Assembly (NCBI GenBank): GCA_902619855.1
Contig: CACNGE010000009.1
Coordinates: 1 to 51,083, forward strand
DNA length: 51,083 nt
Source: an uncultured Bacteroidota bacterium
GTDB taxonomy: Bacteria > Bacteroidota > Bacteroidia > Flavobacteriales > Flavobacteriaceae
Direction of reading: 5' to 3'
Positions 36,709 through 44,801 of this stretch are shown in pieces. The notes below the pieces were generated by a model. The model worked only from the letters and a program-made list of their open reading frames with translations, was not told where the DNA came from and ran no database searches. Numbering within the stretch: position 1 is the stretch's first letter; every line of letters starts with the position of its first letter. The translations under genes and the position numbers were made by a program.

Positions 36709-38027
36709 ACCAATTCCGATTTTGCAAGTCTAACCATCCCCTTCTGATCAATTTCTGAAAGTGTTGCTTGCAGTGTTTGATTTTGAAAAGCAGGATCCCA
36801 TGGCATTCTGACTTTAACATAGTTTTCAGTAAATCCTTGGATATAACCTTCTTTATTATCAGCTTCAAATAAAATAGTTTTTGTTTTCTGGAGTTGACTT
36901 TCATAAAAAGCATGACGCTTTTTTGCAGACAATCCTCGCAACATCTTCGATCGTTTTTGTATCACTGCCTTTGGTACTTGATTTTGCATAGATGCTGCTG
37001 AAGTATTGGGTCGCTTGGAGAATGAAAACACGTGGAGATAGGAGACTGGCAGATCAACTAAGAAAGAATATGTTTCTAAAAAGTGTTGATCTGATTCCCC
37101 TGGAAAGCCAACAATCACATCCACTCCAATACAAGCATCTGGCATCAAACGCTTGATTTGATTTACTCGATCAACATACAATTGGCGTTGATAACGACGA
37201 CGCATTTGACCCAGAATCTCATTGTTTCCACTCTGAAGCGGCATATGAAAATGAGGGACAAATCGTTTGGATTTAGCAACAAAATTGATCATCTCCTCCG
37301 AAAGTAAGTTGGGCTCAATCGAAGAGATTCGAAAACGATCGATGCCCTCAACCTCGTCTAGTGCTTGTACAAGTTCGAGAAAAGTATGCTCATGTTTTTT
37401 ATTGCCAAACTCACCTTTCCCATAGTCGCCAATATTGACCCCCGTCAATACAATTTCTTTTATGTCTTGACGTGCAATCTCTTTGGCCTGACTGATGATG
37501 TTCTCCAGCTTATCACTTCTTGAAATTCCACGTGCTTGTGGGATGGTGCAATAAGTGCATTTATAATCACAACCATCTTGTACCTTTAAAAACGCACGTG
37601 TGCGCTCTCCAATCGCATAACTCCCAACATAGGTGTCTGTTTCTTCGATAGAACAAGCATGAACTTGCGTTTGCTCTGGCCTAGACAAATCAGTTAGATA
37701 GGATATGATGTCAAATTTTTCTTTCGCACCTAAAACCAAATCAACACTGTCCTCTTTGGCCAATTCTTCAGGTTGAAGTTGAGCATAACAACCAACTGCT
37801 ATCAAGTATGCGTTGGGGTTGCGTTGGCGCGTTTGGCGTGCCAATGACTTAAATTTTTTGTCTGCATTGTCAGTTACTGAGCAAGTGTTGATGACATAAA
37901 TATCTGCTTTCATCTCAAAAGGAACCCACTCATAACCCGCTGCAACAAACTTGCGTGCCAAAGTAGAGGTCTCTGAAAAATTGAGTTTACAACCCAAGGT
38001 TTGAAAAGCAACAGTCGCAGATGTCAA
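36705..38027 (-). CDS. mtaB: tRNA t6A37 methylthiotransferase MtaB
   Basis: MtaB is a radical-SAM enzyme that adds a methylthio group to t6A37 of ANN-decoding tRNAs. The 440-residue protein has the N-terminal MTTase domain with three cluster cysteines (FQTLGCKLN, INTCSVTDNADKK, AVGCYAQL), the radical-SAM motif C153-x3-C157-x2-C160 in GCDYKCTYCTIPQARG, and a C-terminal region comparable to TRAM. No ATG or GTG lies near the expected N-terminus; an in-frame TAA lies seven codons upstream, so TTG 38027 (TSATVAFQTLGCK) is the probable start. Confidence 0.94.
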   Translation of the reverse strand: MTSATVAFQTLGCKLNFSETSTLARKFVAAGYEWVPFEMKADIYVINTCSVTDNADKKFKSLARQTRQRNPNAYLIAVGCYAQLQPEELAKEDSVDLVLGAKEKFDIISYLTDLSRPEQTQVHACSIEETDTYVGSYAIGERTRAFLKVQDGCDYKCTYCTIPQARGISRSDKLENIISQAKEIARQDIKEIVLTGVNIGDYGKGEFGNKKHEHTFLELVQALDEVEGIDRFRISSIEPNLLSEEMINFVAKSKRFVPHFHMPLQSGNNEILGQMRRRYQRQLYVDRVNQIKRLMPDACIGVDVIVGFPGESDQHFLETYSFLVDLPVSYLHVFSFSKRPNTSAASMQNQVPKAVIQKRSKMLRGLSAKKRHAFYESQLQKTKTILFEADNKEGYIQGFTENYVKVRMPWDPAFQNQTLQATLSEIDQKGMVRLAKSELV

Positions 38028-38059
38028 AACTTTATCAGAATTGGTTTAATTTTATGGTG

Positions 38060-38067
38060 CAAATATA
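38060..38067 (-). promoter_or_regulatory. mtaB -7 element TATATTTG
   Basis: TATATTTG on the minus strand, 32 nt upstream of the mtaB TTG start. It overlaps the leader of the divergent substrate-binding protein gene. Confidence 0.58.
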
Positions 38068-38072
38068 AAGCC

Positions 38073-39695
38073 TTGAAAAAGAACAAAAAATACAGTTTTA
38101 TTTGGATTAGATTCGTTTCAATATTACTTGTTTGTCTATTCGGTTGTTCTTCAAACAACAAAATCGATTTCCAGCATGTTTTTCGACTCAATGTTCATGA
38201 AAACATCAATACTCTAGATCCTGCCTACGCACGTGATTTGCGAAGTATTTGGGCGATGAATCAAATTTTTAATGGCCTTGTACGACTAGACGATGAACTC
38301 AATATAAAACCTGATATTGCAACCCATTGGGAGATTTCAGAAGATGCAAAAACCTATCTCTTTTATTTGCGTGATGATGTCTATTTTCATACATCTGAAA
38401 TCTTTGGAGATCAAAAAACTAGAGTCGTCACTGCCAGTGATTTTGTATACAGTTTTGACAGAATTAAAGACAAAAAAATTGCATCACCGGGGCTGTGGAC
38501 ACTTGAAAGTGTAAAGCATTACGAAGCTGTTGATGACAATACACTTAAAATTGAACTCACATATCCTTTTAGTCCTTTTCTGGGAATTTTGAGCATGAAA
38601 TACCTCAGTGTGCTACCAAAGGAACTTGATGACCTGCCAAACAACACCATCAGTACCAAACCCATAGGCACAGGGCCATTTTATGTGAAAGCTTGGATGC
38701 AAAACCTCAAAATGGTATTGCGAAAAAATCAATTGTATTTTGAAACCAATGAAAAGGGAGAACAGTTACCACACCTCGAATCAGTGGCCATCACTTTTGT
38801 ACCTGATAAACAAAGTGAGTTTTTGTTGTTTCTACAAGGAAAATTAGACATGATCAATTCGCTGGACGCATCCTATAAAGATGTGTTGCTGGATAAAAAT
38901 GGACAATTGCAAACGAAGTACAAAAACAGCATCAAACTGCTTCATTCACCTTATCTAAATACAGAATACATCGGCATTTACTTGGACAATAATAAAGCTG
39001 AAATTCAATCCAATGCTTTGCGAAAAGCACTCAATTATGGTATTGATCGAAAGGAGATGATTCGGTTTTTAAAAAATAATATCGGAAGTCCTGCAACCAA
39101 AGGTTTTATCCCTGACGGACTCAATACCAATCTAACTGTTCAAGGGTATTCTTATGACATGAAAAAGGCAAAAGAATTCGTTGAGCAGTTTCGGATCGAT
39201 ACTGGGGTTCAGAATCCGACCCTTTCTCTCGCAACTGATGACAATTATGTTGATTTGTGTACCTATCTCCAAAATGCCTACAATCAAATTGGGATAACGA
39301 TCAATATAGAGGTAATGCCTTCAGCAGCATTGCGCGAGGCCAAGTCAAATGGAAAATTAGAATTGTTTCGTGCCAGTTGGGTAGCAGACTACCCTGATCC
39401 TGAAAATTATCTACTGCCATATTTTTCAGAAAATTTTTCTCCAAATGGCCCCAATTACACGCACTTCAAAAGCAAAACGTTTGACGAGGACTACAAAGAA
39501 ATTGCAGCAACCTTGGATGCCGATCGACGGAATAATTTGATCACAAGTTTAGATCAACAACTCGTTGATACAGCACCTTTTATTCTTTTGTATTATGATG
39601 AAGTTCTACGCTTTACACACCCCAATGTGGAGGGAATGATACCCAATCCAGTGAATATGCTTGATTTGAGGAGGGTAAGAAAAGTAAAACCTTAA
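38073..39695 (+). CDS. Family 5 extracellular solute-binding lipoprotein (oligopeptide type)
   Basis: A 540-residue SBP_bac_5-family protein, the periplasmic ligand-binding component of peptide or nickel ABC importers. From TTG 38073 the N-terminus LKKNKKYSFIWIRFVSILLV leads to a lipobox (CLFGC), so it is a lipoprotein. Typical features are NTLDPAYARDLRSIWAMNQI, the GTGPFYVKAW segment, LRKALNYGIDRKEMI and DYPDPENYLLPYF. No in-frame ATG precedes the lipobox; the frame extends upstream to another TTG at 38001 inside mtaB, rejected because the signal would be buried. No permease or ATPase genes are nearby. Confidence 0.88.
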   Translation: MKKNKKYSFIWIRFVSILLVCLFGCSSNNKIDFQHVFRLNVHENINTLDPAYARDLRSIWAMNQIFNGLVRLDDELNIKPDIATHWEISEDAKTYLFYLRDDVYFHTSEIFGDQKTRVVTASDFVYSFDRIKDKKIASPGLWTLESVKHYEAVDDNTLKIELTYPFSPFLGILSMKYLSVLPKELDDLPNNTISTKPIGTGPFYVKAWMQNLKMVLRKNQLYFETNEKGEQLPHLESVAITFVPDKQSEFLLFLQGKLDMINSLDASYKDVLLDKNGQLQTKYKNSIKLLHSPYLNTEYIGIYLDNNKAEIQSNALRKALNYGIDRKEMIRFLKNNIGSPATKGFIPDGLNTNLTVQGYSYDMKKAKEFVEQFRIDTGVQNPTLSLATDDNYVDLCTYLQNAYNQIGITINIEVMPSAALREAKSNGKLELFRASWVADYPDPENYLLPYFSENFSPNGPNYTHFKSKTFDEDYKEIAATLDADRRNNLITSLDQQLVDTAPFILLYYDEVLRFTHPNVEGMIPNPVNMLDLRRVRKVKP

Positions 39696-39698
39696 AAC

Positions 39699-39809
39699 TT
39701 AAACTTTTTCTTTCGTCTTTTTTTTCTCCAACAGTGGTGTGAGGATTTTTTTAGCAAATTCCTTGGAAACGAAACGACCTGTAATTGCTGATTTGTAATT
39801 TTTGGCCAT
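39699..39809 (-). CDS. 36-residue basic protein, 'SAxTGRFVS' small-protein type
   Basis: A short minus-strand ORF starting 3 bp beyond the stop of the substrate-binding protein gene. The product is MAKNYKSAITGRFVSKEFAK followed by KILTPLLEKKKTKEKV. The pattern R/K-S-A-x-T-G-R/K-F/Y-V-x-x-x-x-A recurs, as far as I recall, in very small hypothetical proteins of many bacteria (sometimes mislabelled 'multidrug transporter'). Composition is lysine-rich with no membrane helix. I see no convincing promoter. Function unknown; coding status is likely rather than certain. Confidence 0.6.
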   Translation of the reverse strand: MAKNYKSAITGRFVSKEFAKKILTPLLEKKKTKEKV

Positions 39810-40001
39810 AATTAATAGATTCGGTGATATATAATTTTAAAATTTCCTTGACTTTTTTGCATATAGTCGCAGCGGAATAAACCTACTGACTACACAATGA
39901 AAACAGAAAATCAATTTCGAATAAGTCAAGGGATTTTTCAAATGTAAAAAATCAAATAAGTCAGTACGTTTCTCTTACGAAATGCAGATAATGAACTTGA
40001 A
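39810..40001. other. Intergenic region with a short direct repeat, no gene identified
   Basis: About 190 bp between the 36-residue protein gene and the GlmU-family gene. AATAAGTCA occurs twice (39920-39928 and 39955-39963). A 16-codon plus-strand ORF from 39898 is too short and unlike anything I recognise. No hairpin terminator for the GlmU-family gene is visible. Confidence 0.4.
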
Positions 40002-41168
40002 TTAATTTCTGAGGTTTGCAGTACTTTGAAATACTGTCTGCAGATGCTCGCTTTCCTTTAAAGTAAGTTCAACACCCCTTCGCTTTTTCATAGCTTTTGC
40101 AATTTCAATGACTTTATCGAGTCGATTTTCGGTAAAGCCTTGTGCGCCTCCTCTCGAAAAACTAGGGATAAACTGGCGTGGGAAACCATGCCCAAATAAG
40201 TTACAACCCACCCCAATAATAGTAGCCGTATTGAAAGTGGTTTGAATGGCACATTGGGAATAATCCCCCATCATAAGCCCACAAAACTGCAGGTCAGTCT
40301 TGGCGAAATTGCCACTTATATAATCCCAAACACGCACAAGTCCATAGTTATTTTTAAGGTTTGAAGCATCTGTCCCAGCACCGATATTACACCACTCGCC
40401 AATCACAGCATTACCCAAAAAGCCATCATGACCTTTGTTGCAATTGCCAAAAAAAACAACATTATTGACTTCCCCTCCGACTTTTGCCTTTGGCCCAATG
40501 GAGCAATTGGAATAAACCTTGGTGCCCATTTTAATGACGCTGTTTTTTCCAACATATAAAGGCCCTCTCAACATAGAACCCTCCATTATAGTTGCACCTT
40601 CATCAATGTAGATCGGGCCATCGGTTGTATTTAGACTAACCCCTTCCATGTTTACATTGGAGCCGATCGTTATTGCACCATCGCCAATTTGTACGTTGGT
40701 GTCAGTTATCGTTGCAGAGACTTTATCTTTTGCGAGTAATGAAATATCAAATCGCAGTGCATGCTCATTCATCAGAAAAAGATCCCAGTTGTGCTTGATG
40801 CGAATAAACTTTGATTTTTGAATCGAAATGCTTTTGTAGGAATCTAAAATTGAATCATTTGAAGCAATACCCCCATGATAGGCAAGAACCTCATCCTCAC
40901 AGACGAGTTTTTGATTGGGTGTTAAAGATTGAACAGCATCGACAAATTCTGTAGTTGGAATCAGAGACGCAAGTATGCAGATGTCAGGTGTTATGTCATT
41001 TGGTTCAATGAGATAATCAACTGTTTCGACAGTCACACTATATGCAAATAATTTGAGCCATCGCTCTCGAAAAGTCATTCCACCCATAAACAAGTCAGCA
41101 ACAGGGCGCAAATGAACAAAAGGAAGCAAGTGTTCTCTGTCTAATCCATCAAACAATCGAATATTCAT
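40002..41168 (-). CDS. GlmU-family (alternative bacterial GlmU) sugar-nucleotide protein
   Basis: A 388-residue protein resembling the Bacteroidota alternative GlmU type (TIGR03991-like), thought to form UDP-GlcNAc from glucosamine-1-phosphate. The N-terminal third is a divergent nucleotidyltransferase-like domain (FDGLDREHLLPFVHLRPVAD, GGMTFRERW). The C-terminal part is a left-handed beta-helix of hexapeptide repeats, e.g. GDGAITIGSNVNMEGVSL, GPIYIDEGATIMEGSMLRGP, ending with the GAGTDASNLKNNYG segment typical of acetyltransferases. Either activity is inferred from family. It lies behind rpmE, separated by a terminator, and has a -7-like TATTTTTA 16 nt upstream. Confidence 0.85.
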   Translation of the reverse strand: MNIRLFDGLDREHLLPFVHLRPVADLFMGGMTFRERWLKLFAYSVTVETVDYLIEPNDITPDICILASLIPTTEFVDAVQSLTPNQKLVCEDEVLAYHGGIASNDSILDSYKSISIQKSKFIRIKHNWDLFLMNEHALRFDISLLAKDKVSATITDTNVQIGDGAITIGSNVNMEGVSLNTTDGPIYIDEGATIMEGSMLRGPLYVGKNSVIKMGTKVYSNCSIGPKAKVGGEVNNVVFFGNCNKGHDGFLGNAVIGEWCNIGAGTDASNLKNNYGLVRVWDYISGNFAKTDLQFCGLMMGDYSQCAIQTTFNTATIIGVGCNLFGHGFPRQFIPSFSRGGAQGFTENRLDKVIEIAKAMKKRRGVELTLKESEHLQTVFQSTANLRN

Positions 41169-41184
41169 GTGATGTTGTAATGTC

Positions 41185-41192
41185 TAAAAATA
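41185..41192 (-). promoter_or_regulatory. -7-like element TATTTTTA of the GlmU-family gene
   Basis: TATTTTTA on the minus strand, directly abutting the T-tract of the rpmE terminator and 16 nt from ATG 41168. Confidence 0.45.
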
Positions 41193-41216
41193 AAAAAAAC
41201 CTCTCAAAGAGAGGAG
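41190..41216 (-). terminator. rpmE terminator
   Basis: Stem CCTCTC / GAGAGG (41200-41205 with 41209-41214), loop AAA, followed on the minus strand by eight T. It lies 17 bp after rpmE. Confidence 0.87.
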
Positions 41217-41232
41217 TAGAGAAGATGAAAGT

Positions 41233-41484
41233 CTATTTTTTGAACTTTGCATATTTGTTTTTGAACTTATCAATACGACCAGCAGTATCAACCAATTTGG
41301 CTTTTCCAGTGTAGTAAGGATGAGAAGTTCTTGAAATCTCAAGTTTGATCAATGGGTACTCAACACCATCAACATCAATTGTTTCTTTAGAATTTGCAGT
41401 TGACTTTGTAATAAAGACGTCATCATTGGACATATCTTTGAAAGCTACCAATCTGTAATTTTCGGGATGAATACCTGATTTCAT
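41233..41484 (-). CDS. rpmE2: 50S ribosomal protein L31, type B
   Basis: An 83-residue L31 (bL31) of the type B, zinc-free class: it starts [20 protein letters not shown] and lacks the four-cysteine zinc ribbon; [20 protein letters not shown] closes the protein as expected. It bridges the subunits near the 5S rRNA side. It has its own promoter (TAAATTTG about 24 nt upstream), an AAGGA sequence just before the ATG, and a strong terminator. Confidence 0.97.
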   Translation of the reverse strand: MKSGIHPENYRLVAFKDMSNDDVFITKSTANSKETIDVDGVEYPLIKLEISRTSHPYYTGKAKLVDTAGRIDKFKNKYAKFKK

Positions 41485-41508
41485 TTCCTTATAAAATTAA
41501 AATGTGTG

Positions 41509-41516
41509 CAAATTTA
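41509..41516 (-). promoter_or_regulatory. rpmE -7 element TAAATTTG
   Basis: TAAATTTG on the minus strand, 24 nt before ATG 41484; the leader contains AAGGA close to the start codon. Confidence 0.62.
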
Positions 41517-41527
41517 ATAGTTTTTCC

Positions 41528-41535
41528 TAATTTTA
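41528..41535 (+). promoter_or_regulatory. -7-like element TAATTTTA of the DUF4199-GT2 genes
   Basis: TAATTTTA (7/8 to consensus), 21 nt upstream of ATG 41557, divergent from the rpmE element. Confidence 0.45.
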
Positions 41536-41556
41536 CCATACAATAAAACAACAATA

Positions 41557-42069
41557 ATGCAAACAAACTCCCCTACTATTCGAACTTATGCCTATAGGTA
41601 TGGCATAATCATTTCAATTATAACCATTGCTTTCAGCTTGATATTACACTTTATGGACCTTACATATTCAGGTTCAAACTTACCTCAAATTGTAAATTTA
41701 GTTGTAACTGCAGCGTGTATCATCATTGCGATTGTTAGTTTTCGATCTGCAAATGGCAATAAATTAAGCGTAAGGCAGGCAGTAAAACTCGGCACAGCAA
41801 CAGCAGTGATCTCAGGGATTATAGCTGTATTTTACACGCTTTTATTTGCGAATGTCATTGAGCCAGATTTTGTTGAAAGGCTTGGAAACGAGGTTACAGC
41901 GAAGCAAATGGCAGAAAGGTTTCCCCAGATGACCTCCGATCAGATTCAACAACAAGTGGATATGCAAGCGAAATTCTTTTGGGTTACTTATCCATTTCTT
42001 TTGATTTTTTCTTGTATTTATGGGTTAGTTGTTGGTTGGATCACAGGACTCTTTACCAGAAGAAGCTAA
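41557..42069 (+). CDS. DUF4199 domain-containing membrane protein
   Basis: A 170-residue inner-membrane protein with four predicted helices: IIISIITIAFSLILHFM, QIVNLVVTAACIIIAIV, AVISGIIAVFYTLLFAN and FWVTYPFLLIFSCIYGLVVG. Between helices 2 and 3 is the family segment RSANGNKLSVRQAVKLGTAT, and between 3 and 4 an amphipathic stretch with EVTAKQMAERFPQMTSDQIQ. This is the DUF4199 layout of Bacteroidota; function unknown. It is followed after 13 bp by a GT2 glycosyltransferase, so it may be an accessory to a lipid-linked sugar transferase (inference). Confidence 0.82.
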   Translation: MQTNSPTIRTYAYRYGIIISIITIAFSLILHFMDLTYSGSNLPQIVNLVVTAACIIIAIVSFRSANGNKLSVRQAVKLGTATAVISGIIAVFYTLLFANVIEPDFVERLGNEVTAKQMAERFPQMTSDQIQQQVDMQAKFFWVTYPFLLIFSCIYGLVVGWITGLFTRRS

Positions 42070-42082
42070 AGCAAAATCAGGA

Positions 42083-43042
42083 GTGAATAAACAAAATCAT
42101 GTTGATGTTTCTGTTGTTATTCCTTATCTAGATGAATCGGAATCGCTCCCAGAGCTTTACAAGCAAATCACTCAATCGCTATCAACTACAAACTGGTCTT
42201 ATGAACTCATTTTTGTCGATGATGGGAGTCGAGACAGTGGTTGGGATATCATCAATTCTTTTCGCAAGACAGATGATCGTGTGAGTGGCATAAAATTCAC
42301 TCGAAACTTTGGAAAGTCTCAAGCTCTCCATGCGGGCTTTGAACGCTCGCAAGGAGAGGTTGTCTTTACAATGGATGCTGATTTACAAGATAATCCTAAA
42401 GAGTTAGAAGCAATTTACAATAAACTGAAAAGTGAGAATCTAGACCTGGTTTCTGGTTGGAAAAAGGTACGACATGATCCTCTTTTTACAAAGACGATTC
42501 CCTCAAGGTTCTACAATTGGACTGCACGCCTTTTTTCAGGAATCCCTTTGCATGATTTTAACTGTGGCCTTAAGGCATACAGAAATGAAGTTGTAAAATC
42601 GATTCAAGTCCATGGTGAAATGCATCGATATATCCCACTGTTGGCCAAACATGCTGGATATAGTGCCATTGGGGAACAGGTTGTTAAACACAGTGCTCGA
42701 AAATATGGAAAAACCAAGTTTGGTTCCAAACGATTTGTCAATGGGTTTTTGGATCTAATCACACTTCTTTTTTTACAGCGATTTGGCAAACGACCCATGC
42801 ATTTTTTTGGTTTGATTGGAACATTGATGCTCGTCACTGGTTTTGGCTTTGCTTTGTACCTAGGAATCGATAAACTCTATGTAGAAACAGAGGGTCGACT
42901 GATTACCGAAAGACCTGAGTTTTACATTGCTTTAACGACCATGACCCTGGGAAGTCAGTTTTTTCTTGCTGGGTTTTTGGCAGAGTTGCTTCTAAGAAGT
43001 CGAAACAAAATTCCAAATTATAGGATTCGCGAATCATTTTAA
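42083..43042 (+). CDS. Family 2 glycosyltransferase with C-terminal membrane helices
   Basis: A 319-residue enzyme of the dolichyl/undecaprenyl-phosphate sugar synthase type. The GT-A domain starts VDVSVVIPYLDESESLPELY, with FVDDGSRDSGW, the metal-binding FTMDADLQDNP and the acceptor-region FNCGLKAYR. Two C-terminal helices (MHFFGLIGTLMLVTGFGFAL and MTLGSQFFLAGFLAELLL) anchor it. There is no ATG near the domain. GTG 42083 leaves only six residues before the first beta-strand and is preceded by AGGA; an upstream TTG (42029) would overlap DUF4199 by 41 bp. Confidence 0.9.
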   Translation: MNKQNHVDVSVVIPYLDESESLPELYKQITQSLSTTNWSYELIFVDDGSRDSGWDIINSFRKTDDRVSGIKFTRNFGKSQALHAGFERSQGEVVFTMDADLQDNPKELEAIYNKLKSENLDLVSGWKKVRHDPLFTKTIPSRFYNWTARLFSGIPLHDFNCGLKAYRNEVVKSIQVHGEMHRYIPLLAKHAGYSAIGEQVVKHSARKYGKTKFGSKRFVNGFLDLITLLFLQRFGKRPMHFFGLIGTLMLVTGFGFALYLGIDKLYVETEGRLITERPEFYIALTTMTLGSQFFLAGFLAELLLRSRNKIPNYRIRESF

Positions 43043-43064
43043 GATTTAAAATCAAATGATTGCC

Positions 43065-43072
43065 TAAATTTG
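43065..43072 (+). promoter_or_regulatory. -7 element TAAATTTG of the phospho-sugar mutase gene
   Basis: TAAATTTG, 19 nt upstream of ATG 43092. Confidence 0.6.
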
Positions 43073-43091
43073 TTGCTTGTAATTATATCGA

Positions 43092-44801
43092 ATGAATGAC
43101 AACTTTATGGCTCAGGTTGCCAAATGGCAAAAAGAGCCTTTTGACAAAGAAACACAAGAAAAAGTTACTGCCCTTTTAAACAACCCCGAAGCGTTAGAAG
43201 ATGCCTTTTATACCAACCTATCATTTGGGACTGGAGGTATGCGCGGCATCATGGGCGTTGGCACCAATCGAGTGAATAGATATACTTTTGGACGCAACAC
43301 CCAAGGACTAAGCAACTACATCAAAAAAAAATTTCCTGACAAACAAGCAAAGGTCATTATTGGGTATGACTGTAGACACCAAAGTGATACACTTGCGCAA
43401 ACTGTGGCAAATATTTTTTCTGCAAACGACATTCATGTCTACCTTTTTTCTGAGCTTCGGCCAACCCCTGAAGTGTCATTCGCTGTGCGTGAGTTGGGCG
43501 CTCAATGTGGTGTTGTTCTTACTGCCTCCCACAACCCACCTGAATATAATGGCTATAAGGTCTATTGGGAAGATGGTGGACAGATTGTACCACCACACGA
43601 CAATGCAATTATTGAAGAAATCAATGCCACTCAATTTTCAGACATTCAATTTGTTGCCAAACCAGAAAATATTACATCTATAGACAAGGAACTAGATGAG
43701 GTCTTTCAAGATGCTTGTGTTGCCAATGGTCGACTGGGGAATGGCGATCGATCAAAACTCAAAATTGTATTCACTTCACTTCACGGCACATCGATTACTG
43801 CTATTCCAGCTGTGTTGCAAAAAGCAGGCTATTCACAAGTTTATATCGTAGATGAACAAGCTGAGCCAGATGGGGATTTTCCAACAGTAGATTCTCCCAA
43901 TCCTGAAGAACCTGCAGCTCTAGCTTTGGCACTACAAAAAGCAGAGGAAGTCAATGCTGACATTGTGATTGGCACTGACCCTGATGCAGATCGAATAGGG
44001 ATTGCTGTTCGAAATCAAAAGGGCGAGTTGGAACTCCTCAATGGCAATCAAACGATGATTGTAATGACCCAGTTTATTTTGGAACATCTCAAACAAGATC
44101 AAAACAAAGCCTATTTCATTGGGTCAACTGTTGTTTCAACCCCCATGATGGAAAAGTTGGCATCACACTACAACCTCGATTGCAAAATAGGCTTGACTGG
44201 TTTTAAGTGGATTGCTAAAATGATTGAAGATTATGCTGATAAAGCTTTTGTAGGAGGCGGCGAAGAGAGCTTTGGATTTATGGTTGGGGATTTTGTACGA
44301 GACAAAGATGCCATCACATCATCATTACTCGCATGTGAAGTCGCATCTACTGCCCTATCAAATGGTGAAACCTTTTTCGACCAGCTGCTAAAAGCCTATG
44401 AGAGATTTGGGTTATATCAAGAAAAACTGGTCTCATTTGTAAAAAAAGGAAAAGAGGGTGCACATGATATAAAACAAATGATGGATAATCTTCGAAAAAA
44501 ACCACCCAGTGAAATCGATGGCGTTGTGATTGAAACCATTGAGGATTTTAAAACGGGAATAAAATTCGACTGTAAGAGTGGTAAAAAAGAAAAGATGACG
44601 CTTCCCAAATCAGATGTCATTATATTTACAGCTGAAAATGGCACCAAAGTCGCAGCGCGACCAAGCGGCACTGAGCCAAAAATCAAATTTTATTTCAGTG
44701 TTCACTGTCCTTTCAATAATCGTTTAGAATACACTGCATTGCGCTCAGATTTAATCGATAGTATTGATCGAATGTGCGTGCAATTAGGATTAACAGCATG
44801 A
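43092..44801 (+). CDS. Phospho-sugar mutase (phosphoglucomutase/phosphomannomutase family)
   Basis: A 569-residue alpha-D-phosphohexomutase that shifts phosphate between C1 and C6 of hexoses. The phosphoserine is S146 in LTASHNPPEYNGYK; the Mg loop is GTDPDADRIG; the sugar loop is GGGEESFGFMVGD; and the phosphate-binding loop is RPSGTEPKIKFY near the C-terminus. N-terminal GTGGMRGIMGVGTNRVNRY is of the PGM2-like (human PGM2/PMM) subfamily, which also handles phosphopentoses in some organisms, so substrate is not fixed. Its TGA overlaps the ABC transporter ATG. Confidence 0.95.
   Translation: MNDNFMAQVAKWQKEPFDKETQEKVTALLNNPEALEDAFYTNLSFGTGGMRGIMGVGTNRVNRYTFGRNTQGLSNYIKKKFPDKQAKVIIGYDCRHQSDTLAQTVANIFSANDIHVYLFSELRPTPEVSFAVRELGAQCGVVLTASHNPPEYNGYKVYWEDGGQIVPPHDNAIIEEINATQFSDIQFVAKPENITSIDKELDEVFQDACVANGRLGNGDRSKLKIVFTSLHGTSITAIPAVLQKAGYSQVYIVDEQAEPDGDFPTVDSPNPEEPAALALALQKAEEVNADIVIGTDPDADRIGIAVRNQKGELELLNGNQTMIVMTQFILEHLKQDQNKAYFIGSTVVSTPMMEKLASHYNLDCKIGLTGFKWIAKMIEDYADKAFVGGGEESFGFMVGDFVRDKDAITSSLLACEVASTALSNGETFFDQLLKAYERFGLYQEKLVSFVKKGKEGAHDIKQMMDNLRKKPPSEIDGVVIETIEDFKTGIKFDCKSGKKEKMTLPKSDVIIFTAENGTKVAARPSGTEPKIKFYFSVHCPFNNRLEYTALRSDLIDSIDRMCVQLGLTA

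Noticed and set aside
39898-39948. 16-codon plus-strand ORF in the gap before the GlmU-family gene
   Set aside because: Too short, no promoter, no resemblance to a known leader peptide; the downstream gene is on the opposite strand.
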